64,000 nt of DNA, taken from positions 1 through 64,000 of the forward strand of contig CAJNOJ010000322.1 of the NCBI GenBank assembly GCA_905250025.1, in the 5' to 3' direction. Source of the stretch: Adineta ricciae (taxonomy: Eukaryota; Rotifera; Eurotatoria; Adinetida; Adinetidae). The notes under the pieces were generated by a model, which saw nothing but the letters and a program-made list of their open reading frames with translations, made no database searches and was not told where the DNA came from. Shown here piece after piece: positions 12,989-24,941 of the stretch; the first letter of the stretch is position 1, and every line of letters starts with the position of its first letter. Made by a program: the position numbers and the translations under genes.

Positions 12989-13264
12989 ATGCAAACTAAT
13001 CCGATGAGATACTTGGTTGTCTTTATCGTGTCCATGTTCATATTAGAACAAACATCTGGTCAATGCCTTTATCCAGCTTGGGAAACAACGTGTCAGAAGT
13101 ATTGTCTCGAACATCAATATTATCGAATTCAAACAAACCAATGCTGGAGTAAAGATCCCAAACATCTTCGCTGTCAATGTAATGGTCTCGACTTAACCGA
13201 AAAGATAAAGGCTATACTACTTGCCAATGAAAATCTCGATACCATTGTAAACAATCCGTCGTAA
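12989..13264 (+). CDS. Small secreted six-cysteine peptide, CS-alpha-beta (defensin-like) pattern
   Basis: A single-exon 91-residue protein. Residues 1-24 form a signal peptide (hydrophobic MRYLVVFIVSMFILEQTSG, probable cut before Gln-Cys); Met6 (13004) is an alternative start. The mature part has six cysteines spaced C-x8-C-x3-C-x12-C-x9-C-x1-C. The CxxxC followed later by CxC is the hallmark of the cysteine-stabilised alpha-beta fold shared by invertebrate defensins and scorpion-type toxins. Beyond the cysteines I recognise no family member, and the 20-odd residues after the last cysteine are not typical. It could be an antimicrobial peptide or another disulfide-rich secreted factor. AATAAA follows at 13321. 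Function is inferred from the pattern only. Confidence 0.6.
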   Translation: MQTNPMRYLVVFIVSMFILEQTSGQCLYPAWETTCQKYCLEHQYYRIQTNQCWSKDPKHLRCQCNGLDLTEKIKAILLANENLDTIVNNPS

Positions 13265-13320
13265 ATGTAATCCGTCGCTTTTGTATTCAAAAGACATTTC
13301 TTTCTTGACTTTGATTTATT

Positions 13321-13326
13321 AATAAA
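13321..13326 (+). terminator. Poly(A) signal of the six-cysteine peptide gene
   Basis: AATAAA 57 bp after the stop codon supports this short reading frame being a real transcript. Confidence 0.5.
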
Positions 13327-13921
13327 TAGCCTTGACATGAAAAATGAAAACTTGTCTGTAATACGCGAGCTTTTCGGCTTCGGTTAAATTAGAGAAATCT
13401 TCTAATCGATGATTTCTGTAATTAGAATCTTATTCAAACGGTCGAGTCGATTTTAAAACGTTTCTTTTCACTTCATTTCATACTTTCAATAAAAGGTATT
13501 TAGTAGCGAAGACTTTTATTATAATAATATCGAAGAACGGAGAAAAATACGAGAAAAACTTCTTTTGCAGACGTCTAAGTAAAAGACAAGCATAAACACA
13601 CACACGCATACAAAAATAAGTTTTTCGAATGTATTCATATACAACTTCAACAGGAATAAAACTATATACTCTCTAATCAAAAATATATATGCATGTATAC
13701 CGAATAGAATAACTGTTGATCACATTACAAATAACACTGTTCACTGTTTCGATTAAAAAAGACAACATTTCTATTATTCTTTCTATGATTATGCAAGCAA
13801 CCTGAGGGAGAAGAAGATAGTCTGAAGTGTGTGAAAAGAAAACACAACAAAACGAAAAAGCTTAACTAATCTAAAGCACAATTCAATGGAAATATTTATA
13901 TATGATCGACGTAGCAAGTAT
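13327..13921. other. Gene-free stretch between convergent genes
   Basis: AT-rich sequence between the peptide gene and the 3' end of SPATA6. It presumably holds the SPATA6 3' UTR. No RNA gene or repeat is seen. Confidence 0.5.
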
Positions 13922-15944
13922 TTAATTTTCTATTAATCGACGGCTACGTTCAAGTAATTCATCATCATCGGTATGACCATCGGAGTAACGAAAAGCGGAA
14001 TAGTAACTATGCCATGGTTGTGTACTCTAAAATCAAGATCTGTTTATTTCCCGAGGACATTCAGAATGTATTTTTCTTACATATGAATCGAGATTACGTC
14101 GAAGTGTATGAATAACCTTGTCACTTAATTCGCCTGCTGGTGATTGTCGATGACGATTGCGAAATGGATCACGGACTAATGTCGCACTTGTTACTGGTCG
14201 TGGCACGGGACTCGAGTAGATATCTAAGAAATCGAAAATAGTTAGTCGACATGTTCAGAAAAACGTGTGCAACATGGAAATTAAAGTTATAATCAAACGA
14301 ACTCAGACATGTATTTTACCCGGTATATATGATCTACGATTTGAAACTGAAGCGAACTTTTGCTAGAAAATAAAGATTTTCTCGATTATTGAGGGAATCT
14401 TTGCTACGAGTTTATGGACAACCTGCTCTATAGATTTTGTTCTTCGACTTCGTTCGCTATGAATGCGATGTAATCGACATATCGCACAATCTTTAGTCGA
14501 ATGATACTCTAGAGATTGTTTATATAAAAGATATTCATCAAGCAAAACGTAGAGATCTGTGATATACCGTTTTCTCGATCATGATAATCATCACCACTAT
14601 CATTGCTATATTTGTTATATAATCGTGTGTGAGAACGTCGTTCAGGTGGTCTTTCTTGGTCGAAATCAAAAGAGCGCGATGATCGTACCGAACGACGTAT
14701 TGGCGATGGTGAGCGTGTTCGTGCACCGGTTGATCGATAACCTCGATTATACATTGGAGAAGTCGATCGTGAACGATTTGCAACATCATCCTGTGAATAT
14801 AAGGAAGCCGAACTTCCAGCTCGAGATAAGGAATAATCATTAACAATCAACCCATCATCCATCACAAGATGGGACTTAGGCGTACGACCAATCAGGCTAT
14901 TGTCAACCTAGTTGCGAACAGTTTCTTTCGAGATTGCTTTCTATGAAATAGACTTACATGTCGTACAACGAACGGTTCTCGTCCGAGTGTTTTATTAAGT
15001 GGCCCAACATATCTAACTTCACCTGGAACAGCTAGTTCGCTCAGTTTCTCCTGTATGTCATGACGTGAATAATCATTTTTCACTGCTGACGATATCGTAT
15101 GCGATGCTACTGAGCGAGATACATTCGGTGAATGGTTCAAAGAAGATCTATACAATATTATCGTGATTTCCGACATCTGAGAAGAGATTCAATTACCGAT
15201 TTGGATAGGCAGATGATGGTCTCCACACAGGTGATTTTGCCCGTTTCGGCTGAAACAATCAAACACTTTCCTGGTCATTTGTGAGAAAACAGAGAAAGTG
15301 AAGCCTACACTTTTACTGCCAGAATTGATTGGTGCCGGTAGTTTATAAGTTTTCGTTGATTTCCGAACGCTGCCACCTTCTTGGATCGATGGACTAACGG
15401 TAAATTCAAAACTAGGCGATACTCCTGGAAAATCGACTGTTCGACTGAGCAGAACATAACGTCGTAAGCCCGCATATTGAATTCGATCCCATGAGTACGG
15501 ATAAAGAAAATCTTTTGCACTTGTCTCATAACTTGCGAGTACAGTGGGTGCCGATCCATTTGCTTGTAAAAGTTCGACAAGAACATGTTCGCCTACGTAG
15601 AAACAATTCTTACACGCTGTCAGAACTTTTTCTTTGTCAATACTTACGTTTTAATCGTTCAATAATATCTCGAGGATCATAACAAGATTTAAAAGTCTAT
15701 TGAGAAGAAATACTTTGTTTAACATAAGAAACGATTCGAGAAAGATGAACTACTTTTTCAAAATAGAACTTCTGATCAATCTGCATGGGCAAATGAGGTG
15801 GCAATAAACGTGAACGTCTATGTACACCCAATAGACAAATATTAACGAAAATATCACCTTTAGTTGTTAATCGAGTACCGGGCGCATCAACAGCATGAAC
15901 ATCAAGTTCCACAGAATATTTATAGACTTTACCTGATTTGGCCA
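13922..15944 (-). CDS. SPATA6: SPATA6-like protein (flagellar/connecting-piece family)
   Basis: The N-terminus from Met at 15944 (MAKSGKVYKYSVELDVHAV, then GDIFVNICLLGVHRRSRLLPP and FYFEKVV) matches the conserved N-terminal domain of SPATA6, a protein needed to build the sperm connecting piece and linked to cilia/motor transport. Later exons carry RRYVLLSRTVDFPGVSPSFEF and, near 14950-15000, the strongly conserved GREPFVVRHV (PPFVIRHVD in vertebrates), followed by an Arg/Ser-rich tail with SPSPIRRS. The last exons, about 14090-14225 and 13922-14030, end in a Ser/Arg segment and TAA. An upstream in-frame ATG at 16080 would add about 45 residues without family similarity, so I prefer 15944. The gene is head to head with the PP2A catalytic subunit gene, 667 bp apart. 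Confidence 0.8.
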
Positions 15945-16611
15945 TTACTAATTTTCCTGATAAAAACTGATTCGTGTCAAAAATAAAAATAAATTTGTTT
16001 TCAAATGTGTAATCGGTTCTCTCTATAACCGCAGAAGAAAGGAAGAGAATCGATCGAATCTGTAAATAGCCATCCGTCAATAAAGAAAGATCGGTTACGA
16101 TGACAACGCGTTTTATTATGATCTGAATAATTCAAAGTTTTCTTTCCTATTCATTCGAATATCACTTTCCGGCTTGTTGAATCATTAATTCTATTCATAT
16201 ACGAGATGTTTTCGAAATTAACGACATCTATCGAGAGCGATGCATCATAGATTAAATTATTTCAAATTCAATCTTTCAATTTTTCTTCTTCCAAATTTAT
16301 CGTTAATAATCTATGAATTCAAGAACACAGCGTATCATCAATGAATCTCAGCACTTGTTTATTCGCTAATACCTTTGTTTATTTTTATCTCTTTTACTCT
16401 TTGTGAGTCAAGAGAATTTCACTATTATTCATCTCTATTTTTTTCACCCACCTACGAGTGACTATATATATATACATTGTTTTGTATGACATGGATGCCA
16501 ACATTACACGAATTGCACTTTGCTTTTTAAACGATCGTATAAAAAACACCAACAAAAGAGCATCTCTATTTATTCTAGATAAAATTGAAATACAAAAAAG
16601 GAGGAAATAGA
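15945..16611. promoter_or_regulatory. Probable shared promoter region of SPATA6 and PP2A-C
   Basis: 667 bp between two divergently transcribed starts with no coding sequence. It includes a short TA dinucleotide run near 16464. A splice acceptor (AG 16577-16578) lies in front of the PP2A-C start, so part of the region may be 5' UTR intron or outron. Confidence 0.45.
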
Positions 16612-17724
<1,113 letters not shown>

Positions 17725-17911
17725 TTTATTGTTCATATTGCGTAAGAAAAACTTCATCTTTGTGTACACATATCTTTTTGTTATTTTCTCGTTGTCGTTC
17801 GTTTTTTTTCTCTCTTCTCGAAGTATTTTATGTTCTACATTAAACAAAAAACAAAAAACGGAAATCTTTTAGGTCAAATAATGCGAGTCATGATCGTTGT
17901 CCTATTCGATC

Positions 17912-17917
17912 AATAAA
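17912..17917 (+). terminator. Poly(A) signal of PP2A-C
   Basis: AATAAA 187 bp after the stop. The rest of 17725-18213 is AT-rich and gene-free, lying between convergent genes. Confidence 0.45.
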
Positions 17918-18213
17918 GCGTGCATTTTGAATGCTGAGTAGTTGTTTTGTTGAGAGGAAAACGTATGCATATTGTTTGTTCAATAACAGTATCAGTGAGG
18001 TATTCTCTTTTTTCTTCTGCTTTTGTTCCTTTTCATGTACTTTTTTCCTACGCATATGTACACGTACATATATGCATATGAAATTTGTTTTTTCGAAATA
18101 TATAAATCTATCATCACTCATACAGATGAATATGAAATAATAAAAAAATGAAAATAATTATTAAAAAAAGAAAATCGATTTTTGTTAAATTCGCGTGCTT
18201 TGCTCGATTATTT

Positions 18214-19796
18214 TTATATACGTTTGGTTTTTCGTCGGTTTGGCTGAATCAGATGATCTTTTGATGATGTTGGAAGAATATGATTGGAATCGTAAATACT
18301 TTCATCGAACGGTTGTTCACCTGTTGAAAATAGTAGCGCATTCGCAAGAGGATTTCGATGGGATGAGCGATCTGAGTGTTGTCTCTTCGAATTTAACGGC
18401 ACAGGGATCAATTTCGTCATTTGGGAGAATAAAGAACTTTGTTTACGCGAAAGAGATTTCTTATTCTGAACAATACTATTTTCGTCTGTTAATAACAAAT
18501 TGTGATATTTTCGAAATGCTGCTGCGAGTGTTCGTGGATGATCTGATAGATCCTAAAAGTAAAACAATTGAACGTGAAAACTTCAGAAGTACGTTCTTTG
18601 CCTACGTGAAGAGAACCAACAAGATGGAATCGATGGCGACTTTGATATGGAATAGGTCTATCATCATTATATTTTCGGCGTAGTTTTCCTATGGATTTCC
18701 AATACTGAAAAAATGCTGTCCAATCTACTGTTGATACTAATTGCATATCCAATTGAAAGTTCTCTCGATAATGTGCTCGAGCTTGGTCGACATATGATTC
18801 AAGTGTTTGAGTAAGTGTAGATCCATCAATAGTGTCGAGAATATCATTGAGATTCGTAGCGTATCGGCATGGAACATGACTATCGAGATTCCATTCGATC
18901 ACCAGTCCTTCTTGCGTTAAACCGACCAAAACATCGTGCGAATGTTGACGGACGAGTTGAAAATATTGACAAAGAAAATTCTGCGGAACGGAACCACGAA
19001 CAAGTCGAATACAATTGTTATGATTTCCATTATCATTGTGACCCGTGATATGCTTAATCAATTGGCCAATATTTGGCGTTTGAGTTGAATGAACGTACAT
19101 TTCCGATTGTGACTGTTGCTGTTCGCTGGAAGTTGATATGAGAGAAAAACGACCGTTTTGATCGGTTTTTAAGAAAACGGTATAACCGTCTTCGTCGCGG
19201 CATTCCAGATAATCATTGGGAATGCGATGACCATCACCAGTCAGAACAGATGAACGATGAACACGTTCAGCTCGGAAAATAGATCCTTGAGGATATTCTT
19301 TACTTGACCATTGAGGTGAATCTTGAAAGTAACCTACGACACGATCACGCGAGATGAAAACGATTGACGACTGTACGTTGATTGTTATGAATGCGATCAA
19401 TTGTTCAAGGTTGATAAAAACTTTCGCCGTCCGTTGGCCATTTCGTATGAATTCGAACAAACCCTTGAATAAATCTGTTATAGCAAATGTACAATATTCA
19501 GGATAGATATCGAACTGATCTGGTTGATGTTCGGACTGTCTCAATGGAGTTAATAGAAGTTTATTTGAGACATTTCGATCGAAGAAGAAGATCGTTCGAT
19601 AATTATCTTTCGTTGCTTGTTGTTCGTCAAGATTTTGTTCGGCATGTGGATCGAGAAATGAGATCAGCAATGGCAATTGGTGCGCTGTTCGTTTGAGAAT
19701 ATGTTTCAATGAACTGTACGTGTCACTCCATATACATTGAGATAAAATCTCCTGTCGAAGACGAACACTTTCATTTGTATTAAATATTCGCCTCAT
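18214..19796 (-). CDS. Probable CABIT-domain protein (THEMIS/GAREM-like)
   Basis: Exon 1 runs 19796-18606 and exon 2 18552-18214, joined over a 53-bp intron (18553-18605). Without splicing the frame would run into a stop after meaningless sequence, while spliced exon 2 reads smoothly (DLSDHPRTLAAAFRKYHNLL). The middle of the protein has two weakly similar blocks. One contains NDYLECRDEDGYTVFLKTD followed by NGRFSLIS, the other CIRLVRGSVPQNFLCQYFQL. The 'LECxxEDGxxVxLxxxxxGRF' pattern resembles CABIT modules of THEMIS and GAREM, which are Grb2-binding signalling adaptors. The similarity is weak and by eye only. The C-terminus is basic and Ser-rich (ending RRKTKRI). It is head to head with the BAH gene (743 bp apart) and convergent with PP2A-C. 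Confidence 0.5.
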
Positions 19797-20539
19797 GTTC
19801 GTTCGAACAATAAATATTTGAGAATGTAGTAATATTCTAACTGATTTCTATGCTCCACGCTTGATCGAACGATAAAGGATAATGACGTACGCGTCGATTA
19901 GTCGTGTCATATTGAGAAAAAGAAAAATAAAAATAAAAAAAGTCAGGAAATATCTTGCCGATGCGAAAAAACAATTTTCTTTACTAATCGATTTCAGAGT
20001 GAAATTTTCAAGTTGATAGTCTATCAATGGAAGTGTTTATCTAAAGAACACAAAAAAATGTCGCCGAAAGAATAATATATAACAAACTGTAGCATATATA
20101 AATACTAATAGCTGGATCATATATGTGTCAAACATAACTACAGAGCACGTAAAAAAAACAAGTAGTGCGTAATTGACGTAGTTGTTTTTTTTCTCTTAGT
20201 GCGTTTTGGATTTGTATCAGACCTCATGCACTTTCTAACTTGTACATAACGTCGTTTCGAACATGATAATTATGTCCTGATAGAACAATCTACTGATTTA
20301 ATTTGTTAATTAATTGATTGAGACAATACTTTTGCTGTGCAATAAATTACGCAAGTCGATTTTTTTTCTTTTCCTTTTTCTCCGTATTACTCATTTGAGT
20401 TACATTCGTTCTGTTCTTACCATAGATATTTCCTAGTTTTTTTTTTGCTTTTTCTTTCGCTGTATGCTAGCAATTCTCGTTCTCGAATGGCGTCGTCATT
20501 AATCGTATGAAAAAAAAGAAGAAGAATGAGTGCAACTAG
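19797..20539. promoter_or_regulatory. Probable bidirectional promoter region
   Basis: 743 bp without coding sequence between two divergent starts. It contains several T-runs and a pyrimidine-rich stretch near 20355-20460. No other structure is seen. Confidence 0.4.
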
Positions 20540-22786
20540 ATGAAGGCGTACACATCAGCAACTTATTCATCGTCTTCGTTACTAAATATTATGATACCAC
20601 AGATTCAGCAATTATTGCCGCTAGAAACAAACGTATCAGGTAGAACTTGTCCTCAAAATATATTTTCTAGTTTGATTGTTGTTTTTCGTAGGAAGTTGGT
20701 TAAACACACATTTTCCGTCAGAGTCACTTGTGACGACAACCAATAAACTCCTATCGCCACCAATTTCCATTACACCGACATCAATCTGCACTGGTTAGTT
20801 GTGTAATTTCATCAGTATTTCCAATTTTTCTTCTTGTTTTTCTTCTCTGTAGATTTATCTGAGAGTGATTACCAACCGGTCGATCTTTCCTCGACAGCAC
20901 TACGTAAATACTCTCTTTCATCGCCACCATTATCCAATCTAAATAGTGAATCTGTTGATTTAATCGATTCCTTGATGGCTCCATCGAATCCTGAAAAACA
21001 ACAGTTTCTTCCTGCATCTCGCTCGGTATTTAAAACCAATAAACAATGTTCAAATTTTAGTATCGAACATATTCTCTCTTCATCATTTCGTTCGCCAACC
21101 TATGAACTACTTTCCATCGGATACCGACATATTCCAAGTATATTTTCCAAGACAAAACTTCGTCATTTCTCTGATCATTATCTTCATCGAATACTTCATC
21201 GAAGAAAACGGCAAAAGCATGGAAATATATCTTCATCATCACATGATTCTCAGCAACCTCAAGGAACACTTCTGCGATATATATTCGACTTTTATAATGA
21301 TTTAGTCAAACGACAAAATCAGATAAGCAAATCTGAGAATTTCTGTACAATCGATGCTTTGGAACAATTAGCTGAGATTGCATGTAAACTTGATACACGT
21401 CAGACACGATCACTACTGAATGAAACTAGTTTAACATCGAAAAATTACGATTTATTGTTAGAACAATGCTATCGAATGATCCAACAGATTGATCGAAAAT
21501 ATCAAAAGAAGAAAATTCTCAAACGGTCTTATCGAAATTTGAGAGTGAATATCAAAAATCGATTTCTCCATTTCATCATCTCAGTAATAAATATCTTACA
21601 AGCGAAGAAAAACATCTTATCCAACTCGACGAATTGTCATTTCTTACTGTCAGATATTCGAAGGAGGAAAATGAAAAGATCAATCTGTTTTCGTCTGAAG
21701 CCTAACCGAATTACCCCCAATTTGGACATACTGATACCAAACGATGGTTTCCTTTATGAAGCAACTATTCAACCCGTTGATAATTATGATGATTTATTAC
21801 TCGTACGATTGCATCATGAACGACAAACGTATCTGATACCCATCCATGATTTATGTCGTTTGGCATGTCCGAAAATGATTCCTGAAGACTTCCAGAGTCT
21901 ATCAAAAGGTCTACGTGTTTGTGCCTTTTGGAGTACGAGTTTACGTGGACTTCACCCGGCGACTATCGATAAAATACCCAGTGAAATCGATGAATCATCA
22001 ACAGTTGGATTAATATTTGATGACGGTGATATTGGTTTAATTAAACTTCATGAAATACGTCTGCTACCGGATGATTATGATATTAAAGGTGAACATTCTA
22101 GATAACTTTATACGTTATGAGTTCTTTCTTTTCTAGGAATTAATCTCGACGAATGGCGTATCACTTCCTATCAACTTCCTTCTACGTCTTCTTCAAGTTC
22201 GTCGTCATCGAGCCGTCGAACATCACGTAGAGTATCGTCGAACGTATCTAATAGTACAACTGATTCTGTTAAACGGTTAAGACCAGTAAGAACATCTCCA
22301 ATCAAAGTTCCTCCATGGACATTAAATTTTCGAAATTCTACTATACGTCGTCATGACAATAAAGAAACTATTCGAGTTGGTGATTGTATTGTATTACACG
22401 GTGTCGATAAATCGTTATCCTATATTGGTAAGGTGCTGAGATTCTACCATAACAAGTCAACTGAACAAGATATGGTTAAAATTCAATGGTATTACAGTCC
22501 ACATGAAACACCGAAGGGACTGCGAAAAACTGATCTAACTGTAAGTTTCTACAGTTGCTTTCTCTTTCTTATTGAACGTTCTTCATTGCAGGGCGCTCTT
22601 TATGAAAGTACGCATATTGATGAAAATCCTATCGCAAGTATAAAATACAAAGGTACAATCTACGAATCGTACGACGATTATGTAAAGGCAACGGATTATG
22701 GTAAACGAAGAGGAGAGGCCGACTTCTACCTTGTTGGACATTACAATCCAACATCAGGTACGTTGAAGCGGTATGATGGTCAATAA
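20540..22786 (+). CDS. BAH-domain chromatin protein, BAHCC1/TNRC18/winged-eye type
   Basis: Exons about 20540-20639, about 20692-20791, 20854 to about 22089, then two more separated by short introns (near 22090-22138 and 22541-22591). The C-terminus is a BAH domain: IRVGDCIVLHGVD, IGKVLRFYHN, MVKIQWYYSPHET, then ESTHIDENPIASI. Before it is a Tudor-like block (GFLYEATIQPVDNYDDLLLV, and later VGLIFDDGDIGLIKLHEIRLLP). This Tudor-BAH order is that of BAHCC1, TNRC18 and Drosophila winged eye, chromatin regulators whose BAH domain reads H3K27me3 or related marks. The middle is basic and Ser-rich. The protein is much shorter than the vertebrate members, so only the conserved C-terminal part of the family is represented, or upstream exons were missed. 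The first exon is the least certain. Confidence 0.72.
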
Positions 22787-23078
22787 AACAAGTATTATTT
22801 AAACGATTGCGGCAAACAAACGATAAAATTGTTGCTGTTGTTCTATTGTGTATATAACCATATCGATGTCTAACAATCAAGAGACTTTCTGAAGTCAAAA
22901 TTGTATGTTTTGTATGCTTATTATCGATGCCTTTCTCTCTCTTGAAGAAAAGGCAAAATGGTTCATGATTATTACACGGTTTTTCTATTTAATCACGAGA
23001 ATCAGAAGTTATAGTTGACGTTAACATTTGTTTGCCTTCTTGTTTTTTTCTCTTCAGATAATAAACCTGTTTCACATG

Positions 23079-23585
23079 TCATAAACAAAAGAATAACAGA
23101 CAAGGTGTGAATAGAAGAAGAAGTAATGATAATTGATTAGTTAAAGAAGTCCCATTACAAAAGTCGGTGTCACAAAAGCAGAATTTCTTCACCTTTTCTC
23201 TCATTTTCACATCGCGGCATCCATTGGCAGCGTTCAATCCAATCATACTTGCTTTAGTCAAATCTTCGCTTGTAAAGCATCGTCGATCTGTATCGGGAAC
23301 TTCGTCAACCATTCGTATCGCTTTTTCTCGTTCCGCTTTCGTCTTCGGTTCGATCACTTCATACGACATCCAACATTTGCCATCGCATGTTTCAGCTGAA
23401 TGTTGTGTAAAATCAAAATGACGTAGGCAGGCAAATTTACGCGATGCAGCAAATCGTTCTTGATCAGATTTTAGTGTATCGCAACGCCAACATTGTACTG
23501 GTGCTTGACCAAATCCATTGAATTGACTATTGAGAACATGTATTTGTGTTCCAATTAGAATGAGATAGAATAAAACTACCGTCAT
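23079..23585 (-). CDS. Ly6/uPAR-type three-finger protein, probably GPI-anchored
   Basis: From Met at 23585 the protein begins with a signal peptide (MTVVLFYLILIGTQIHVLN). Then comes a cysteine-rich domain starting QCWRCDTLKS and ending KKFCFCDTDFCNGT; the terminal C-x-C-xxx-CN is the hallmark of the three-finger Ly6 fold. A hydrophobic tail (LSLLLLLFTPCLLFFCL) right at the C-terminus fits a GPI-anchor signal. An in-frame ATG at 23774 would place about 63 atypical residues before the signal peptide, so 23585 is preferred. Members act at the cell surface, for example as ion-channel modulators (quiver/sleepless) or receptors. The precise partner cannot be told here. Confidence 0.75.
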   Translation of the reverse strand: MTVVLFYLILIGTQIHVLNSQFNGFGQAPVQCWRCDTLKSDQERFAASRKFACLRHFDFTQHSAETCDGKCWMSYEVIEPKTKAEREKAIRMVDEVPDTDRRCFTSEDLTKASMIGLNAANGCRDVKMREKVKKFCFCDTDFCNGTSLTNQLSLLLLLFTPCLLFFCL

Positions 23586-23811
23586 TGTGGTTTTACCACA
23601 TCGAATGTATACATATACTGACGACAACAAACGTTGGCGAGGGATTAGTAATCGGTCACGTCCGTAAGGAAGAAAAGAATGTTTACCTTGCGACAAACAA
23701 AGATGTATTCTTTTGTTTGAGCTAGACAATGAACAAAATCGTATGCCTACATTATTCAGAAAGAAATGTCGCAATGAACAGGAAATCCAAAGAAGTAGAC
23801 GTCGATATCAT

Positions 23812-24821
23812 TCAAATAAGTAGTTGCAATCCAATGCCACATTTATATTTCTCTCGAGTCCATGAATAACCAGTGAATGCTTGTAGAACGAGCGGGAAGT
23901 GACGCAATTGATAAGTTAGAGAAAGACCGCATTCATATTGAGTGTTAATTAATGTATTTATACGTAGGCCTACTGTATTCAAATCCCATTGAGACGCAAA
24001 ACTGGATTTCATATGTTGATGTCGATCATCATCAACACATTTTTCAATTAGTAAACCAACTGTTAAATTTGTGTTGATGGAACGTTGAATACTGATTAGA
24101 TAATTTTCTAATGGATGATAGAGATTACATTTGAATACCAACGAATCTGAAGAACGTTTCAGACGAAGTGCTATATCTGCTAACTTATCTTTAGCAGTTA
24201 TCTAAATTAATAAATCTGTATTGAGTTAGTTTAGTGATTATTCGATATTCATACTTTAAGATCAAGTCCACCATCTACTTGAAAGTTCACATGGTGATAT
24301 AGACATGATAAACAACGAAATCGAATACCAGATGATTGCTGTTGTGTCGTGTATTCACCAGTGAACTCATATGAGCCAACAGGACATCGATATTCGACAT
24401 GTGACCAAAGGTGTTGCTGTTGAGGCTTTGTTCCGCAACGAATTGTTGTAGTTAATGACGGAGTCCAACGATGATTGATACCACACATTAAGTTCTTATC
24501 TAGTGTATGCAATTTTATTACACCATTCGGAAGTGAACTGTACAATGTGGTATTAGTCAACTTTTGTTGACTCATTTGCAGATTCACTCCAACATTTAAC
24601 TCAGTCAAATGTAAAAGAGTAGCTAAACGATTAGTACTTAAACCCAACGTCAATGCTGATTGCTGAAATAAACCATTGATAATATTGAAAAAATGTGTTA
24701 ATTCATCAAATCCAGTAGCATGATTGGGATTGAGTATTGGACGAAGGCGAAGTTCATTGTCAAGTATTTGAATGGCTCTATGTATTGGATAGCTAGAAGA
24801 ACAACAATCACCACATGACAT
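23812..24821 (-). CDS. Tom40-like mitochondrial beta-barrel (Porin_3 family), divergent
   Basis: Two exons (24821-24255 and 24201-23812) joined over a 53-bp intron. The sequence is made of alternating polar/hydrophobic strands without cysteine clusters or transmembrane helices. It begins with NPNHATGFDELTHFF, recalling the NPG.FDEL start of Tom40. It ends LTYQLRHFPLVLQAF...REKYKCGIGLQLL, matching the last strands of Tom40 (KFQCGFGL). Tom40 forms the protein-import pore of the mitochondrial outer membrane. Similarity elsewhere is low and the long Pro-rich N-terminus of vertebrate Tom40 is absent. This may be a diverged paralogue rather than the main import pore. The ATG lies 8 bp after an acceptor (AG at 24831-24830 on the minus strand). 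Confidence 0.62.
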
Positions 24822-24941
24822 TTTCTCCTCTAATTGAAAGAAAGTTTTTTTTTATTCGAACAAATGGCGCTCTCGAACATTTGTCAAACCGCTTTATTCG
24901 AAAAATTTTAAAACAAGCTTTTCATTGTCCATCCTAGACTT

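Noticed and set aside
15945..16080. Longer N-terminus for SPATA6
   Set aside because: The added residues do not resemble the family, and Met 15944 gives the expected short start.
18490..18552. Read-through end of the CABIT-like gene (unspliced C-terminus)
   Set aside because: Splicing 18553-18605 gives a better coding continuation in another frame; the unspliced tail has no coding character.
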